Assembly: GCA_900312665.1 (NCBI GenBank)
Contig: ONZQ02000014.1
Location: 589,924 to 653,923, forward strand
Length of the DNA: 64,000 nucleotides
Direction of reading: 5' to 3'
Origin: Cephalotrichum gorgonifer
Taxonomy: Eukaryota; Ascomycota; Sordariomycetes; Microascales; Microascaceae
Position numbers and translations under genes: made by a program
Notes under the pieces: generated by a model
The model's input: only the letters and a program-made list of their open reading frames with translations
Database searches by the model: none
What the model was told of the DNA's origin: nothing
Shown here: positions 34,893 to 45,930 of the stretch, piece after piece
How positions within the stretch are numbered: position 1 is the first letter of the stretch
How the letters are laid out: each line of letters opens with the position of its first letter

Positions 34893-36629
34893 ATGTCCTT
34901 TCGGGCCCCGGCGCGGCCAGCGCTGCGCGTCGCCTGGATACCTAACGCCCGTCGACAATCAGCCCTCCAAGCCTGCCCCTTCTCCATCTGGTCCTGTCGC
35001 TCGGCGCCAGACACCCCCCCTGCCCCTCCAAATCCTATCGACGACATCCCCCGATCCCGCCTCAACCCCGCGCCCGACGACTACGCCGCCGCAAACTTCG
35101 CCGACAAGGCCCGCCTCGCCATCTACGCGGGACCCGGAGGGAATGGCTGCATCGCCTTCCTCCGCGAGGCATACTTCCCCAACGGCCCCGCCAACGGCGG
35201 CGATGGAGGCCACGGCGGCAACGTCTACATACAGGCCGTCCCCGGCGAGACCTCGCTGCACAAGATATCCCGCCGGAGGTTCGTGAGGGCCGGCAAGGGG
35301 ACGAACGGCAGGGGGAATGCTCAGGCGGGGCAGAAGGGGACGGACGTCATCATCACGGTCCCCGTCGGCACAGTGGTGAGGGAGGTGAGCCGCGAGGACC
35401 CGGTCGCCGAGGCTGCTGCGGTTGCGCGGATACGGTACCAGCAGCGGAAGCTGCGGCGGAGGGAGGTCTTGGCTGAGGGCGGAGAAGAGGCGTTGGCCGA
35501 GGAGAAGAGGCGGGAGCTGGCCGAGAGCAACCCGGACAAGGACAAGTGGGTCCTCTACCCGGGCCTGTCCAAGTCCGAGGCCCGCAACCTCGACTTCCCG
35601 CGCCTCCCGCGCCGGGAGCGCCTCTTCGCGCAACCCCCGCCGGGGATCCACCTCGACCTCCGCCGCCCCACGCCGCGGCCCATCCTCCTCGCCGCGGGGG
35701 GCATAGGCGGGCTCGGGAACCCCCACTTCGTCTCCAGGGACCACCCGCGACCCCTCTTCGCCACGAGGGGCGAGGAGTCCATGACGCTACACGTCGAGCT
35801 CGAGCTCAAGCTCCTCGCCGATGTGGGACTCGTGGGCCTGCCCAACGCCGGGAAGAGCACCCTGCTCCGCGCCCTGACGAACAGCCGCACCCGCGTGGGG
35901 AACTGGGCCTTTACGACGCTGCAGCCCAACATCGGCACCGTCGTGCTGGACAAGTACTCGGGCCGGCCGGCCGTCAAGTCCTTCGTGAAGCTCCCCGCCG
36001 CGCCGGAGCTGGGCATGCCCGAGGAGGAGGTCGCCGTCGAGCCCCGCACGCGCTTCACCGTCGCCGACATCCCGGGCCTCATAGAGGGCGCCCACCTCGA
36101 CAGGGGCCTGGGCATAGCCTTCCTCCGGCACGTCGAGCGCGCGCGCGTCCTGGCCTTCGTCATCGACCTCTCGGCGGGTAACGCCGTCGACGCCCTGAAG
36201 TCGCTCTGGAGGGAGGTGGCGCTCTACGCCGAGATGCGCGGCGAGGAGGAGCGCGCGAGGGAGGTCGAGGCAAATATCGACTGGTCCCTCACCTCCTCCG
36301 GGGAGGAGGCCCCCCCTCCCCCGCAGCTCCCCGACTTCCTCAGCAACGGGGCGGGCTTCTCGCCACAGCCGTCCGAGGACGCGAGGTCCGTCATCATCTC
36401 GAAGCCGTGGTTCGTCGTCGCCACGAAGGCGGACCTGCCCGGCACGCAGGAGAACTATCAAGAGCTGGCGAAGTACGTGGCCGACGTGCAGTCGGGCGAG
36501 GTGCCGCATCCGACGGGCGTGGAAGGGGCGTGGAAGGAGAAGTGCGCCGTCATCCCCGTCAGTGCCATCCGGGGCCATAACGTCGAGGGCATCGTGCACT
36601 GGACTGTGGGGCTGCTGGACGAAGATTGA
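34893..36629 (+). CDS. MTG2: Obg/CgtA-family GTPase, probably mitochondrial (Mtg2 type)
   Basis: GTP-binding protein of the Obg family; the yeast member Mtg2 acts in large-subunit assembly of mitochondrial ribosomes. A single exon of 578 residues from the first ATG. The N-terminus (MSFRAPARPALRVAWIPNAR) is Arg-rich and acid-free, a good matrix signal. The Obg fold begins at about residue 69 (ADKARLAIYAGPGGNGC, then NGGDGGHGGNVYI, the glycine-rich helices). It is split by a charged insert at about residues 165-235 before returning at DLRRPTPRPILLAAGGIGGL. G motifs: GLPNAGKST (about 314), DIPGLIEGAH (about 392), TKAD (about 511) and SAIRG (about 557). Another acidic loop lies at 450-500. The gene converges on TRM4, with only 390 bases between the stops. 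Very high GC in third positions. Confidence 0.94.
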   Translation: MSFRAPARPALRVAWIPNARRQSALQACPFSIWSCRSAPDTPPAPPNPIDDIPRSRLNPAPDDYAAANFADKARLAIYAGPGGNGCIAFLREAYFPNGPANGGDGGHGGNVYIQAVPGETSLHKISRRRFVRAGKGTNGRGNAQAGQKGTDVIITVPVGTVVREVSREDPVAEAAAVARIRYQQRKLRRREVLAEGGEEALAEEKRRELAESNPDKDKWVLYPGLSKSEARNLDFPRLPRRERLFAQPPPGIHLDLRRPTPRPILLAAGGIGGLGNPHFVSRDHPRPLFATRGEESMTLHVELELKLLADVGLVGLPNAGKSTLLRALTNSRTRVGNWAFTTLQPNIGTVVLDKYSGRPAVKSFVKLPAAPELGMPEEEVAVEPRTRFTVADIPGLIEGAHLDRGLGIAFLRHVERARVLAFVIDLSAGNAVDALKSLWREVALYAEMRGEEERAREVEANIDWSLTSSGEEAPPPPQLPDFLSNGAGFSPQPSEDARSVIISKPWFVVATKADLPGTQENYQELAKYVADVQSGEVPHPTGVEGAWKEKCAVIPVSAIRGHNVEGIVHWTVGLLDED

Positions 36630-37019
36630 TGGGGCACGTTTTTTTACCAAGTGGGCTTCCAGTTTGTACGAATATGGGGGGACGGATAGACAAAAAATGT
36701 ACACCATGTAACAATACGAAACTAGACCTGCATTGAAGAGAGAAGAATAAGGAGAAGAATCAAAAGAAAAGCGCATTTCTATTCTACATAATGCAATATG
36801 AGCCAGCTTGCGTGAGATGATGTGTAGACTATGCCGCGGGAATTGGCCCCCTGGTCGTCTATCCCTCACCGGGAACACTCTCCAGTCTCCTTTACAACTT
36901 GGCTGAGCTCTCGTCCAGCAGAACACCTCTATTGACATCATCTTCAGCCTCCGTCTCAACCCTAGAAGCACAGTGCCCCTCACCCGCCGCTCCCCGGCCG
37001 GGATACTCTCTAGTCAATC
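36630..37019. other. Convergent 3' region, Obg GTPase gene and TRM4
   Basis: A short tail-to-tail spacer with A-rich runs near 36755-36780. Nothing else recognised. Confidence 0.6.
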
Positions 37020-39824
37020 CTACGCCTCAGCCGCATCCCCATTCGCGATGGGCTCAGCAGCACCACCCGCATCCCCCATCACGACATCCGGGGTCTCGCC
37101 ACTGGCATCCCCGCCATTCGGCACAGCCTCCGTCTCGGCCGCGGGGGTCTCCTCTCCGTTCGCCTCCGGGGTCGCGGCAGCGCTCTCCGCAGCCGCCGCC
37201 GCCTCCTCCTTCCTCTTCTCCTCCCTCTCCTTCTGCATCTGCAGCCCGTTGTTCACCAGCGGCGTCGTGTCGTTGAACAGCCGCAGCAGCATCGCCGACC
37301 GCTCCTCCTTGGGCAGCATCAGGTTGAGCGAGTGTACGCTCTTCCAGAGCGGCAGCACGATCGTCTCCTTGAAGCCCTCCTCCGTGCCGTCGGGCTCGAT
37401 CCTGAGGACGGAGCACCCCATGCCCATGTCCCTCACGCGCTCGCCGATCTCGCCCAGATTCTCCCACCCGCCGTCGGCGATCTTGGGGAACATCTGGATG
37501 AGGAGGGTGCGGAGCGTCTCGCGCTTCGTGAGGCGCACGATGCGCGACTCGCCCACGTACCCCTGTATTATCGGGATGCCCTCCGACTGGATGCGCCAGC
37601 GGCACACGTCCGGGCTCGGCACATCCTGCTTCATGAACATCTTGACGCCGCCGTTGATGACCTTGAGGCCGCGGCCGTCGTTCATGCTGAGGATGTCCTT
37701 GCCGAGCCCGGTGGAGTAGTAGATGGCCTTCGCCGGCTCGCCCGACTCGTTGCGGACCAGGAACCGGTCGAGGGGGAAGCGGTCGGAGAGCTTGTAGGCC
37801 TGCTTGATCTCCTGGATGATGGGGTGGTCGGGGGCGAGGTAGACGTAGGGAGCCTCATACTTAATAGAGGTGTCCTTCCTAACCTCTCCGTTGGCGGGTG
37901 CGGCGGGCTTCTCGGTGGGAGTGGCCTCCGAGGCCTCGGCAGACTCATCTATCGCTGGCGCGGGGGTGTCTTCCGTCTTTGCGTCGTCAACCTTCAGCTT
38001 CTTAGCTTCGGAACTGGCTTCGTCGTCCGCCTCACTCCTCTGCCTCTTGCCGGTGATTTGCGAGTTATCTTCGGTTAGGTCTGCGGCAGGAGCCTCGACC
38101 GGAGCCGCCGCGGGAGTCTCGGCGGGAGTCTCGGTCGGGGTCTCGATAGGGGTCTCGATAGGGGTCTCAACCGGGGCCTCCACCCCGTCCTCAGGCTTCG
38201 AGCTCTGAATCTTTCCGGAGCCAGGCTCACGCTTTGGCTCGCTCTCCGGCTTCGCCTTGAACTCCGCCTTCTTCTCAAGGACGGTGATGAAGAAGCCACC
38301 GGTGTCCTGGAGATGCGCGTACACCCTCATGCACCTCTCGAGGGGAATGTCCGCATACTTCGGGAACATGGTCTCGGACAGCTTGCCGGGAATGACATAC
38401 TCGGGGTCTGCCTTCACCTTCTCCTCAAGCTCGCTCCACGAGTTCCAGAATTGCCCGGCCTTGTCCATAACCTTCCAGTCCTTCATGCCCGGTCGTCGCT
38501 TCAACTCGGGAAGCTGATCGGAGCAATCGACGAGGTCGATCTTCTCCAACCCACCACACCTCTCAATGGCAGCACCGACCACGGACTCGTTCTCGATGGG
38601 GTTCATGCTGCACGTCGAGTAGACAACCCGGCCACCGACTTTGAGCATCTGTAGAGATCGAACGAGGATCCTGACCTGAGTGAGGTGCAGCCCAAGGGCA
38701 CTACCCGGCACCCAGTTGTTCCAGAGACTCGCGTTCTTCCGTAGAGTACCATCCCCAGAGCAGGGAACATCCGCCAGGATGCGGTCGTACTTCAGATAGA
38801 TGGTCTTCTTGGGCTCGGCCGGGTTGGGAGGCAGCTTGACTGCCGGGAACTGAGTGGCATCGTGGTTGGTTATGAGGAGGTTCGCGGAGGATAGTCGCTT
38901 GAGCTGGTGCGTCAGCAGGTGGCAGCGCTTGTAGTCGGCGTCGTTCGCGATGAGAAGGCCGGTCGCGCGTCCGTTGTCACCGGCGTCGATCGAGAGATCA
39001 GCCTCGGCCTCCTCCTTGGTTTCGGGGCCGAGATCGAGACCATCTTCCGCGGCGTGGCCGCGCAGGGCCTTCTTCACGCGAAGCTCCTCTCCCACGTGCA
39101 GCATCTCCAGTAGTTGCGAGGACTTGCTTCCAGGGGCGGCGCACAGGTCCAGGACGGTCATGCCGGGGCGGACGTCGAGAAGCAGGGGGGGTATCATGCT
39201 GACGACTTCCTGTCGAGTGATGTGGCCAACGCTGGTCTCGGACACCAGGTACTTCTGGAACGCGGAGAAGGGAGGGAATTTCCGAACGACGTTCTTGGGG
39301 GTGGTCATCGACCAGGCAAGGTTGTCCGGGTACCAGGGGACAGGCTGGGGAAGCTCGACCTTCTTGCCTTCGTACTCGATCTTCTGGATGTTGGGGAAAT
39401 ACCGCGTCTCGAGAAGGTCCCTTACAGCCAAGGCATGGCTAGATGATGTTAGCGATAACACGCACGATGACAATAGACTGGACTGAGCGAACGTACCCCT
39501 TGGAGCCACAGAAGCGGAAGCTGCTGGGCAAATCGCGCTTCAGGGCGTCCCAGAACTCGGCCTTCTCTTCCTCCGAAAAGCCGAGAATAGTGTTGTAGTT
39601 GTTCTCCATCTTCTCATTCTGCTTGGTGATCGAAGAGTACCTCTGCTGGTTACCAGGATCGTCGCGATTCGTCTGGCGCTTTCCCCAGCCGCCACCTCCA
39701 CCTCGGCCACCGCGTCCCTGTATGTGCTTGTCAGTCAACCTGTCGATGCGAGCAGGCCCGGCCCACCGTTATGGTATTGTGTTTGGCAATGGCAGGCGCA
39801 TACCTTCTTCCCGCGGAAACCCAT
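37020..39824 (-). CDS. TRM4: tRNA (cytosine-5-)-methyltransferase, Trm4/Ncl1 (NSUN2 family)
   Basis: S-adenosylmethionine-dependent enzyme that makes 5-methylcytosine at several tRNA positions in the nucleus. Three exons, 39824-39804 (only 21 nt, MGFRGKK), 39717-39497 and 39438-37020, give 886 residues; yeast Trm4 has 684. Introns are 86 and 58 nt; the second is the shortest in the window. An RGG-like start (GRGGRGGGGGWGKR) precedes the conserved FWDALKRDLPSSFRFCGSKG. The SAM site is LDLCAAPGSKSSQ near 180; the two catalytic cysteines lie in DVPCSGDGTLRKN (about 304) and YSTCSMNPIEN (about 353). Extra length comes from an acidic disordered insert near 490-600, with an ETP-rich tandem (coding DNA about 38110-38190), before the PUA-like region YEAPYVYLAPDHPIIQEI, and from an Ala/Glu-rich C-terminus. 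Confidence 0.95.
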
Positions 39825-40865
39825 GATATATTGAGGGACCAATTGAGCGCGCGAGGGCGCAGGAGATGGTTGCTTAAGTAAAGTCGCGGAGAGGTATCGT
39901 AGGCAAAGTCGCGGGCTTTGCGCAAATCCTGGTAACGAATGTTTTACAAGGAAGAGGAAGGGGGGGTTATCGAGTGTATCACTGGCATCCGGTGGCGCTT
40001 CCCAGGAAATATTTCTTAGAGTCGCAAATTCTGCCCCTCCGCGAAACTAGTACAGTGGGGTCGGTTGGCGGTGCATGTGGTTCAGTGCCTAGGTGTGGCG
40101 AAAGAGTGTATGACAGGTGCTGCCGGCTGGAGTTCGTACCACCAATCAGAAGCCGTGGCAAAACTTTTTTTCGAATATTCTGCCGAATCACGTGCAGGCG
40201 GAGTGATCGAGGCAGGTCTCACCGCCTAGTTACAGCTATAAAACTCTTCGCTTCCTCCCACCATTTGAGAATTTTCTTTTCCTTCTTTCTTTCTTCATAC
40301 TTACCTTGTTCCGTGCTCGCCGCGATCAAGAATGCGGTAGCGCAGAGAGGGAGGCCTGCATTGCACATCGCGGAGTCGCCCTCTCTCGATTGTCCTTCGG
40401 GGCCGTCGGGGGCGGAATTTTTGATTTCTTCATTCCTTCGGGGATATCTTTTTCATTGTGAGGACGCTTTATGCGTCCGCGCGAAGGAGAAGCTGTAAGA
40501 CCGTAAATTTTAAAGCCTGTCCGCGTCGGCAGAGAGTAGTCATGACGGTAGCCTGCTTGGCCGTGTCCTCGTCAATACCATGACCCGTGCACTGAGTTCT
40601 TGCAGTAGTTAGGACGAAGGAAGACAATCTGAAGCATGAAGTCAGCCTAGAGTCTAGGCGACGGATTATCTCAATCTTTGTACATGTATCTCTATATTGT
40701 GCATTGGTGTCCGGCCCCACCAAGTCTCGTTCCTGAAGTGACCCCGCACTGCATACCCACCATCACCAGCGACTTTCGCGTAAACAGTCAGAATCGCTTT
40801 CAAACGCGACTAGGTAAACTTTGGCAGTCTTGTTTTCAGCTCTCACCATCCTTCAATCAGAAAAG
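39825..40865. other. Divergent promoter region, TRM4 and ASK1
   Basis: About 1 kb between the two starts. CT-rich leader-like sequence at 40270-40310 faces ASK1. No other gene is seen. Confidence 0.55.
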
Positions 40866-42274
40866 ATGTCCCGCCCTACTCCAGTCCCCCGTAATCTCTC
40901 TGCTACGGAAGAGCTCGAGAAGCTCGAGCAGTCCATTACCCTCACCCTCCAGGGTTAGTACCACCCACCCGTCGCTTTTTCCACCACAACCGCAAACGAC
41001 TGATGAAATCCGGTAGAGATCGACCAGAACTTTAGCAAAGCCCATCGCATAGTAACAACGAGTATCCTACCGCTCGTCGAGCAATATGGAGACCATTCCC
41101 GCTCAGTGTGGGAAGCGTCAAAGGTACGAAGCAGAGCCCGTCGACATTGGGGGGAGATGTAGGTAGGGTAGCTGACCCTAGGTTCACGTCAGTTCTGGAA
41201 ACAATTCTTCGAGGCATCAGCCAACGTCTCCCTCTCCGGCTACGAGGAGCTCAACAAAGATGAGACGACCATAGAAGAGAGTACGGCGCACGAGGAGAGC
41301 AGCGTAGACGTCTCGTCCCAGCACGACGTCACCAGCACGCCCGACCACTCCACCTACCCCGGGGAAGAATCGCTACTCGACGACGCCGAGCTATCCGGCA
41401 GCACCCCTCGACCGCCGTCGACGAAGACAGTCAGGACCCAGTTCGCGAGCCTAGAATCCCCCTACCAGACAATGCAGCGGGAGATGAGGAGCGAGGAGCA
41501 GGAGGAAGCCACCGAGGTCCTCCAGAGCGACGGCGAGGACACGCTAGAGAACTCCACGCTCCTCTTCCAGCAGCGCACGGCGCGTCTCCCGGAGATGTCT
41601 CTGACTCCCCGGGGCGTGCCCCATGGCAAGGACGCGGAGCAGGCGAGGGACCCACTGCTCCACCGCATGCTCGATAAGACATACCGCATCAAGTCCACGC
41701 CGCACAAGAACGCGTCGGCACAGAAGCACGCCGCGCCGGCCGCGGCATGGGACTCACCCATGTCGTCGCCCGAGATGGCGGTGCCGAAGCTGCGCAGCCA
41801 GGCGTTCATGTCGCCACTGAAGTCCATGGCGGCGGCGAGGCAGCGGCTCCAGGCGCCGCGGACGCCGGGAGTGAGTGTGCAGACGCCTATGGGGAAGAAG
41901 CCGTCGAGGGACATATTCGGCACGCGGGATGAAGACACTGTGGAGAAGAAGGCTCCCAAGTACGAGATTGACTGGGAGAGCGACAGCGACGATGGGGTGG
42001 GTGGGATGAGTCCCCCCAAGACGATCCAGTTTGCGCTCCCTCCGTCCAAGATGCTCCAGACGCCTGGTAAGTCCCTGCTAAGATGTTGTCTCCCGGTGAA
42101 AGAAAGGGGAAAGAAAAAAAATTGGCTAATGGGGTGTGCATAGCGCGGGAGGCGAGTAAGCGTATCGTAAATGACATTCTTCTCACGGCCGGCGCAGCAC
42201 CAGAGGAGGAGACGGAGGAGTACAGTCCATCGATTGTCAGGATGAGCAAGGATATTCTTGACGACACATTCTGA
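40866..42274 (+). CDS. ASK1: DASH complex subunit Ask1
   Basis: Subunit of the fungus-specific DASH/Dam1 ring that couples kinetochores to microtubule plus ends in mitosis. Four exons, 40866-40953, 41017-41123, 41193-42066 and 42144-42274, encode 399 residues. The family signature is built across introns: TEELEKLEQSITLTLQEIDQNFSKAH, then SILPLVEQYGDHSRSVWEASKFWKQFFEASA (residues about 14-83), a predicted helical region that packs into the DASH heterodecamer. The remainder is disordered and rich in Ser/Thr-Pro sites (STPRPPS, LTPRG, TPGVSVQTP), fitting the known Cdk regulation of Ask1, and the end REASKRIVNDIL...SPSIVRMSKDILDDTF is conserved. Introns of 63, 69 and 77 nt have donors GTTAGT, GTACGA and GTAAGT. 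Confidence 0.94.
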
Positions 42275-43322
42275 TTTACCTTGGTTGTTCCTTGGACATG
42301 TTTCTCGGTGGGGCCGGGTGGTCTAGGCTAGAGCAGAATTAAAGATACCCATAGACGATGAAATTTGGCCCTGAAGGCCTCCTCCGTATTTTTAAGGACT
42401 GGCGAATGTGGCGAGCTTATTGGGTCTAGCAGGGGGGGGTATTGGATCGCCAACGCTATGCGGGAATATCTTCTGGCCTCTTCCCTTGCTGGCATACTTG
42501 TCGAGATGAATCGCCGACCAACCATCCAGCTCAGTCGGTTCTATTGAAGCCAGGTAAAGAAGATGGGTTCACAAGAGTACATGTACTACACAATGGGTAT
42601 TTGAGTATCACGATGTGCTAAGTAAGTATCAATTTTGTCTGTTAGGTATAACAAGTGTATTATCAAAGACTCCATACTCGCGTGAAAACGAGGACGGACG
42701 AAACAAAAAAACGACGGAGCAATCTATAACTAATCCGAATGGGACGAGGAATAGTGCCCAACAATAACGAAACGAAACAGCGGGCTAGTGGTGTGCTGGG
42801 TACAGTAGAAACATAGAACAACACTACTCCCGGTAGAGATGGTCAAACCCCCCTTGCGAAACAGACAAAGAAAAATAGGGGCTGCCTTCCTCCGAATTAT
42901 CACCGCTTCCGTGCACCTTCTCCTCATGCTTTACGCAAGCCTCCCTCCCCCATCCGACATAGTGACGTTGCCGTTTTATATCCGGTGGAACGGGGGGGGC
43001 TTGCAGCTTGGCACATTGATGCCGGCGTCGTGGCGGTTGTTCCTTGCCGTAGTTGGGTTGGATAGTGATGATGAGGCCATTGCAATTGGTAGAGAATGCG
43101 ATGTACGAGATGCATCACCGGAGGAGGAAAAGGGGACAACGCTAGACCGTCCCCCTTCCTCCTCACCCCCCCTCGGCATACCTCCTCAAGGCCATTTAGG
43201 CGGTGGGTAGTCGGCGGGTTCTCCCTGAGAAGAAAGAACCCGGTAGTTCTACTAGCCTGTTCTACTAGTCTTTCATCTTCTCTTCACCTTCTATTCACCG
43301 GGTTCTAGTCCGGTTGCGCCGC
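42275..43322. other. Convergent intergenic region
   Basis: The tail of ASK1 and the 3' side of the small Ser/Thr-rich gene. No gene recognised. AT-rich microsequence near 42590-42720. Confidence 0.5.
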
Positions 43323-43529
43323 TTAGCACTGGTTGATGAGCGTTGAGGCGTAGGGATACGCGGGCTTCTTCAGCTTCTCCGCTCCGCTCTTCTGGCCGGA
43401 GGAGGGCTTGAGGAAGCTCATGGTGCTGGCGAAGGAGGTGGACGAGCGCGTGCTGGCGGCATCGTCGGCGGGCTTGGTGGAGGACCTCTTGGAGGTAGTG
43501 GAGGTGAAGGTGTTGTATCCGTCAGTCAT
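43323..43529 (-). CDS. Small Ser/Thr-rich protein, 68 aa
   Basis: Not a recognised family. The single-exon ATG frame codes for 68 residues, begins MTDGYNTFTSTTSKRSST and ends KKPAYPYASTLINQC. About a third of residues are Ser or Thr; it has no signal peptide or membrane segment. I accept it as a gene because of what precedes it: a TATATAAG element about 220 bases upstream, then a long CA/CT-rich leader of the kind seen at well-expressed filamentous-fungal genes, and GC-ending codons within the frame. The AYPYASTLINQ end looks structured or motif-like. Likely cytosolic and disordered, perhaps stress- or development-regulated (inference). Confidence 0.6.
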   Translation of the reverse strand: MTDGYNTFTSTTSKRSSTKPADDAASTRSSTSFASTMSFLKPSSGQKSGAEKLKKPAYPYASTLINQC

Positions 43530-43748
43530 CTTGGCGGTGTTGGGGTTGACTTTGGTGGAGAGGAGGTGTAAGTGTGGTATTTTGAAGGTGATTCTAGCCT
43601 GGGGCTTTGAAAGATTGAGGAATTGGGAGAATTTTGGGTATGTGTTTGTGTGTGTGTAAGTTGGTGTAAGTGAGACTGGATGTCTGGATGTCTGGATGTC
43701 TGAGAGTGATGAGCGAAAACAACTCTTTTACCTGGCGACAAAGCTCGA

Positions 43749-43757
43749 CTTATATAT
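43749..43757 (-). promoter_or_regulatory. TATA box of the 68-residue protein gene
   Basis: On the minus strand the sequence reads AATATATAAG, about 220 bases before the ATG at 43529. The intervening leader is CA/CT-rich and includes a triple ACATCCAG repeat (about 43674-43698). Confidence 0.45.
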
Positions 43758-43942
43758 TCATCAAATCCGCCTCTATTCCCAACTTTGTTAATCCTCGGGT
43801 ATTTTCAAATCCATCGGAGTTTGACGTCACCCACCATCGGCGGTAACAGGGGTTGTGGGGGGGATTGTTAATTCGGGAGCCTAATCCTTAGCATCCAGGC
43901 ATCCGAATAACACACCTGGTGACGCTCTGGCCGCGTTCGGGT

Positions 43943-43959
43943 TGGCCCCCGGGGGGCCA
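43943..43959. repeat. GC-only palindrome
   Basis: TGGCCCCC is followed directly by GGGGGGCCA, so the two arms pair perfectly apart from one extra G. Nothing links it to a neighbouring gene. Confidence 0.6.
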
Positions 43960-45930
43960 GGACCCACTCCGCTCTTTCCAGGCCGGAGCCGAAGAGGTTT
44001 AGTGCGGGCGAGAGCGGGGGGGCATGGAGTCGGTGATTCAGCCCAATTCGAACTGCTTACGCCGCACCGCGACAGCGTCCCCTTGTGTTGAGTGTTGCTC
44101 GCTGGTTGGAAATCACAATCCGATCCCACGTCGCCTGGTCTAAGCCTCCGCAACTATTGGAGTTGTGTATGTATTTTCAGGAAGAAGGGGTAATCGGTCT
44201 GCCTTACAATTTCACCCCAGAGCCTCAGAACCCCGTTGTACTACTCAATTTTACTCATTTCTACTCATGACTGGCACACCATCTATACCATCATGTGGTG
44301 GCTGTGGCAGAGGTAGGAGTCATTCTCGCCTCAAGAAACCACATTCCCTGCGTGGGTACCCCAGCCTGTTCCAAAAGGCTGAGCACTTGACATACATTGA
44401 GGGTAATATTATTCTGTCTTTACTCCAATTGGGACGACCCTGCATGTGGTTGCTCGCCGTGCTAGTGAACAAGAAAAAAAAAGGAAAGCAAGCTACATGT
44501 ACCGCATGAGTCACAACGGGCGGCGTCGGTACCAAACTCTCTCCCATATTCCTAAAAAAAGTACGTACATGTAATATTACAACCATCCACTACAGATTCC
44601 TAAACAATTCAAGGGTGTAGCAGATGTCGTCCAACATCGACTCAAACGGTCCAATGTTGTCCCGCGAGAAAAATTTCTCTCTTTTCTTACCTTTCCGCTT
44701 TCGCTTGTATTTTTTTTTGGGCGTGGCTCCTGATGAGGCTGGAATCTCGCGATCCAATGTCATCCCGAGAAAGCTTCGGCTTGCATTAGAAATCCGAGTG
44801 TGACTCCAAGCCGAGTATCATGTTCCGATTCCGATTCCGATACACGACAATGTAATAATATGTCACCATCAAGCCGCACAGTACAGCCACAGCTCAGGGG
44901 TGGTGCCCCCCGACAACTACGACTTAGAGCCGAAGTCGCGACCGATCCGAGGAGTGAATGATGCACCATCAGACGATGGAATCGCTGCCCGTAAGGCTAT
45001 ACGAAGACAAGCCCCGCGGGTCAAATTCACTTGAAATCACGACTCTACCTTCTCTCCTTGTACACCAACCAGACATATCCATCCAATATTGAGGAATCCG
45101 AAGGGGGGAACAAGCCACACCCCTATCTCTTGTGTTCTTTCGTGTATGCTTGTCCAATTGGGTTTTCCGCATACTCAACCCTGTGCTCCTCGTGCGATGA
45201 GACGTGCGATGAGACGGATTGGGTGTGTACTCGTGGTCGAACGTGCGTCAACAATGTGAGGTGTGACGGTATCCGAGTGGACCCACCTTCTCAGACCCCA
45301 TGTTGCGCCTTCCGGTATCTCATGGTTCGTTCTTTCCCTGAATGAGCTCATTCCTAAAAAAAAAATTTATGGAGAAGCAGCAATTGCGTTTCGCGCCCTT
45401 GCGCTCGTCTTCGCATTCGTAAGCCAGGCCGCTAATGATGACGAACATACTCGTAGTCGAAGTCGCATCCGTGTGTCCATAGTGTAGCGGCTACGGCAGT
45501 CGTCGTCCTCATGTGTGGGCCTGGATCGCTAGGCAGCCGAATTCTCAAACGACTACGTACATTTGAGATGTTACGCATTCGAACAGAGGCTCTCTCCATC
45601 GACTGACTTGTTACTGGAAATACCTCCTGCTCCCCACGCCAAACTAGACCACGGAATATTACCGCGCCGCCTTCTTACAGCAGAATGACATCCATTCTTG
45701 TATCCCACGTGTGGCCGCCGAAGGCGCAGAAGCGGATGGTCGAATCCCTTGTGGACCAATGACACACGGCGCGGCTCTGTTCTGTTCAGTTTGATATTTA
45801 CTTTGTGCAGTTCTACTCTATGCTATGTTCTTCGTACCATCTAAATCGGATACTATCAAATGCTTCCGCCCCCTACACACCCCCATCACCATATCCCTTC
45901 TCCCCCCCCTTGACTGCCCCTGTTCCGGCA

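Larger units (their letters stand above)
43530..45930. other. Intergenic, 2.4 kb
   Basis: Promoter of the 68-residue protein gene followed by gene-free DNA. Holds a GC-only palindrome at 43943-43959, a (TTCCGA)3 run near 44823-44841 and a 12-bp tandem duplication at 45195-45218. A Cys-rich frame near 45031-45345 has no ATG and is not called. Confidence 0.5.

Noticed and set aside
35555..36983. Long minus-strand frames opposite the Obg GTPase gene
   Set aside because: They are shadows caused by the high third-position GC of the real gene; the plus strand carries all G-protein motifs.
39974..40498. 174-codon plus-strand frame upstream of ASK1
   Set aside because: It covers the CT-rich leader region, has no recognisable domain and no splice sites, and would overlap the TRM4/ASK1 promoter.
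45031..45345. Cys-rich frame resembling a small secreted protein
   Set aside because: The frame has no ATG at its start, no signal sequence and no promoter-like leader; the Cys come from a 12-bp DNA duplication.
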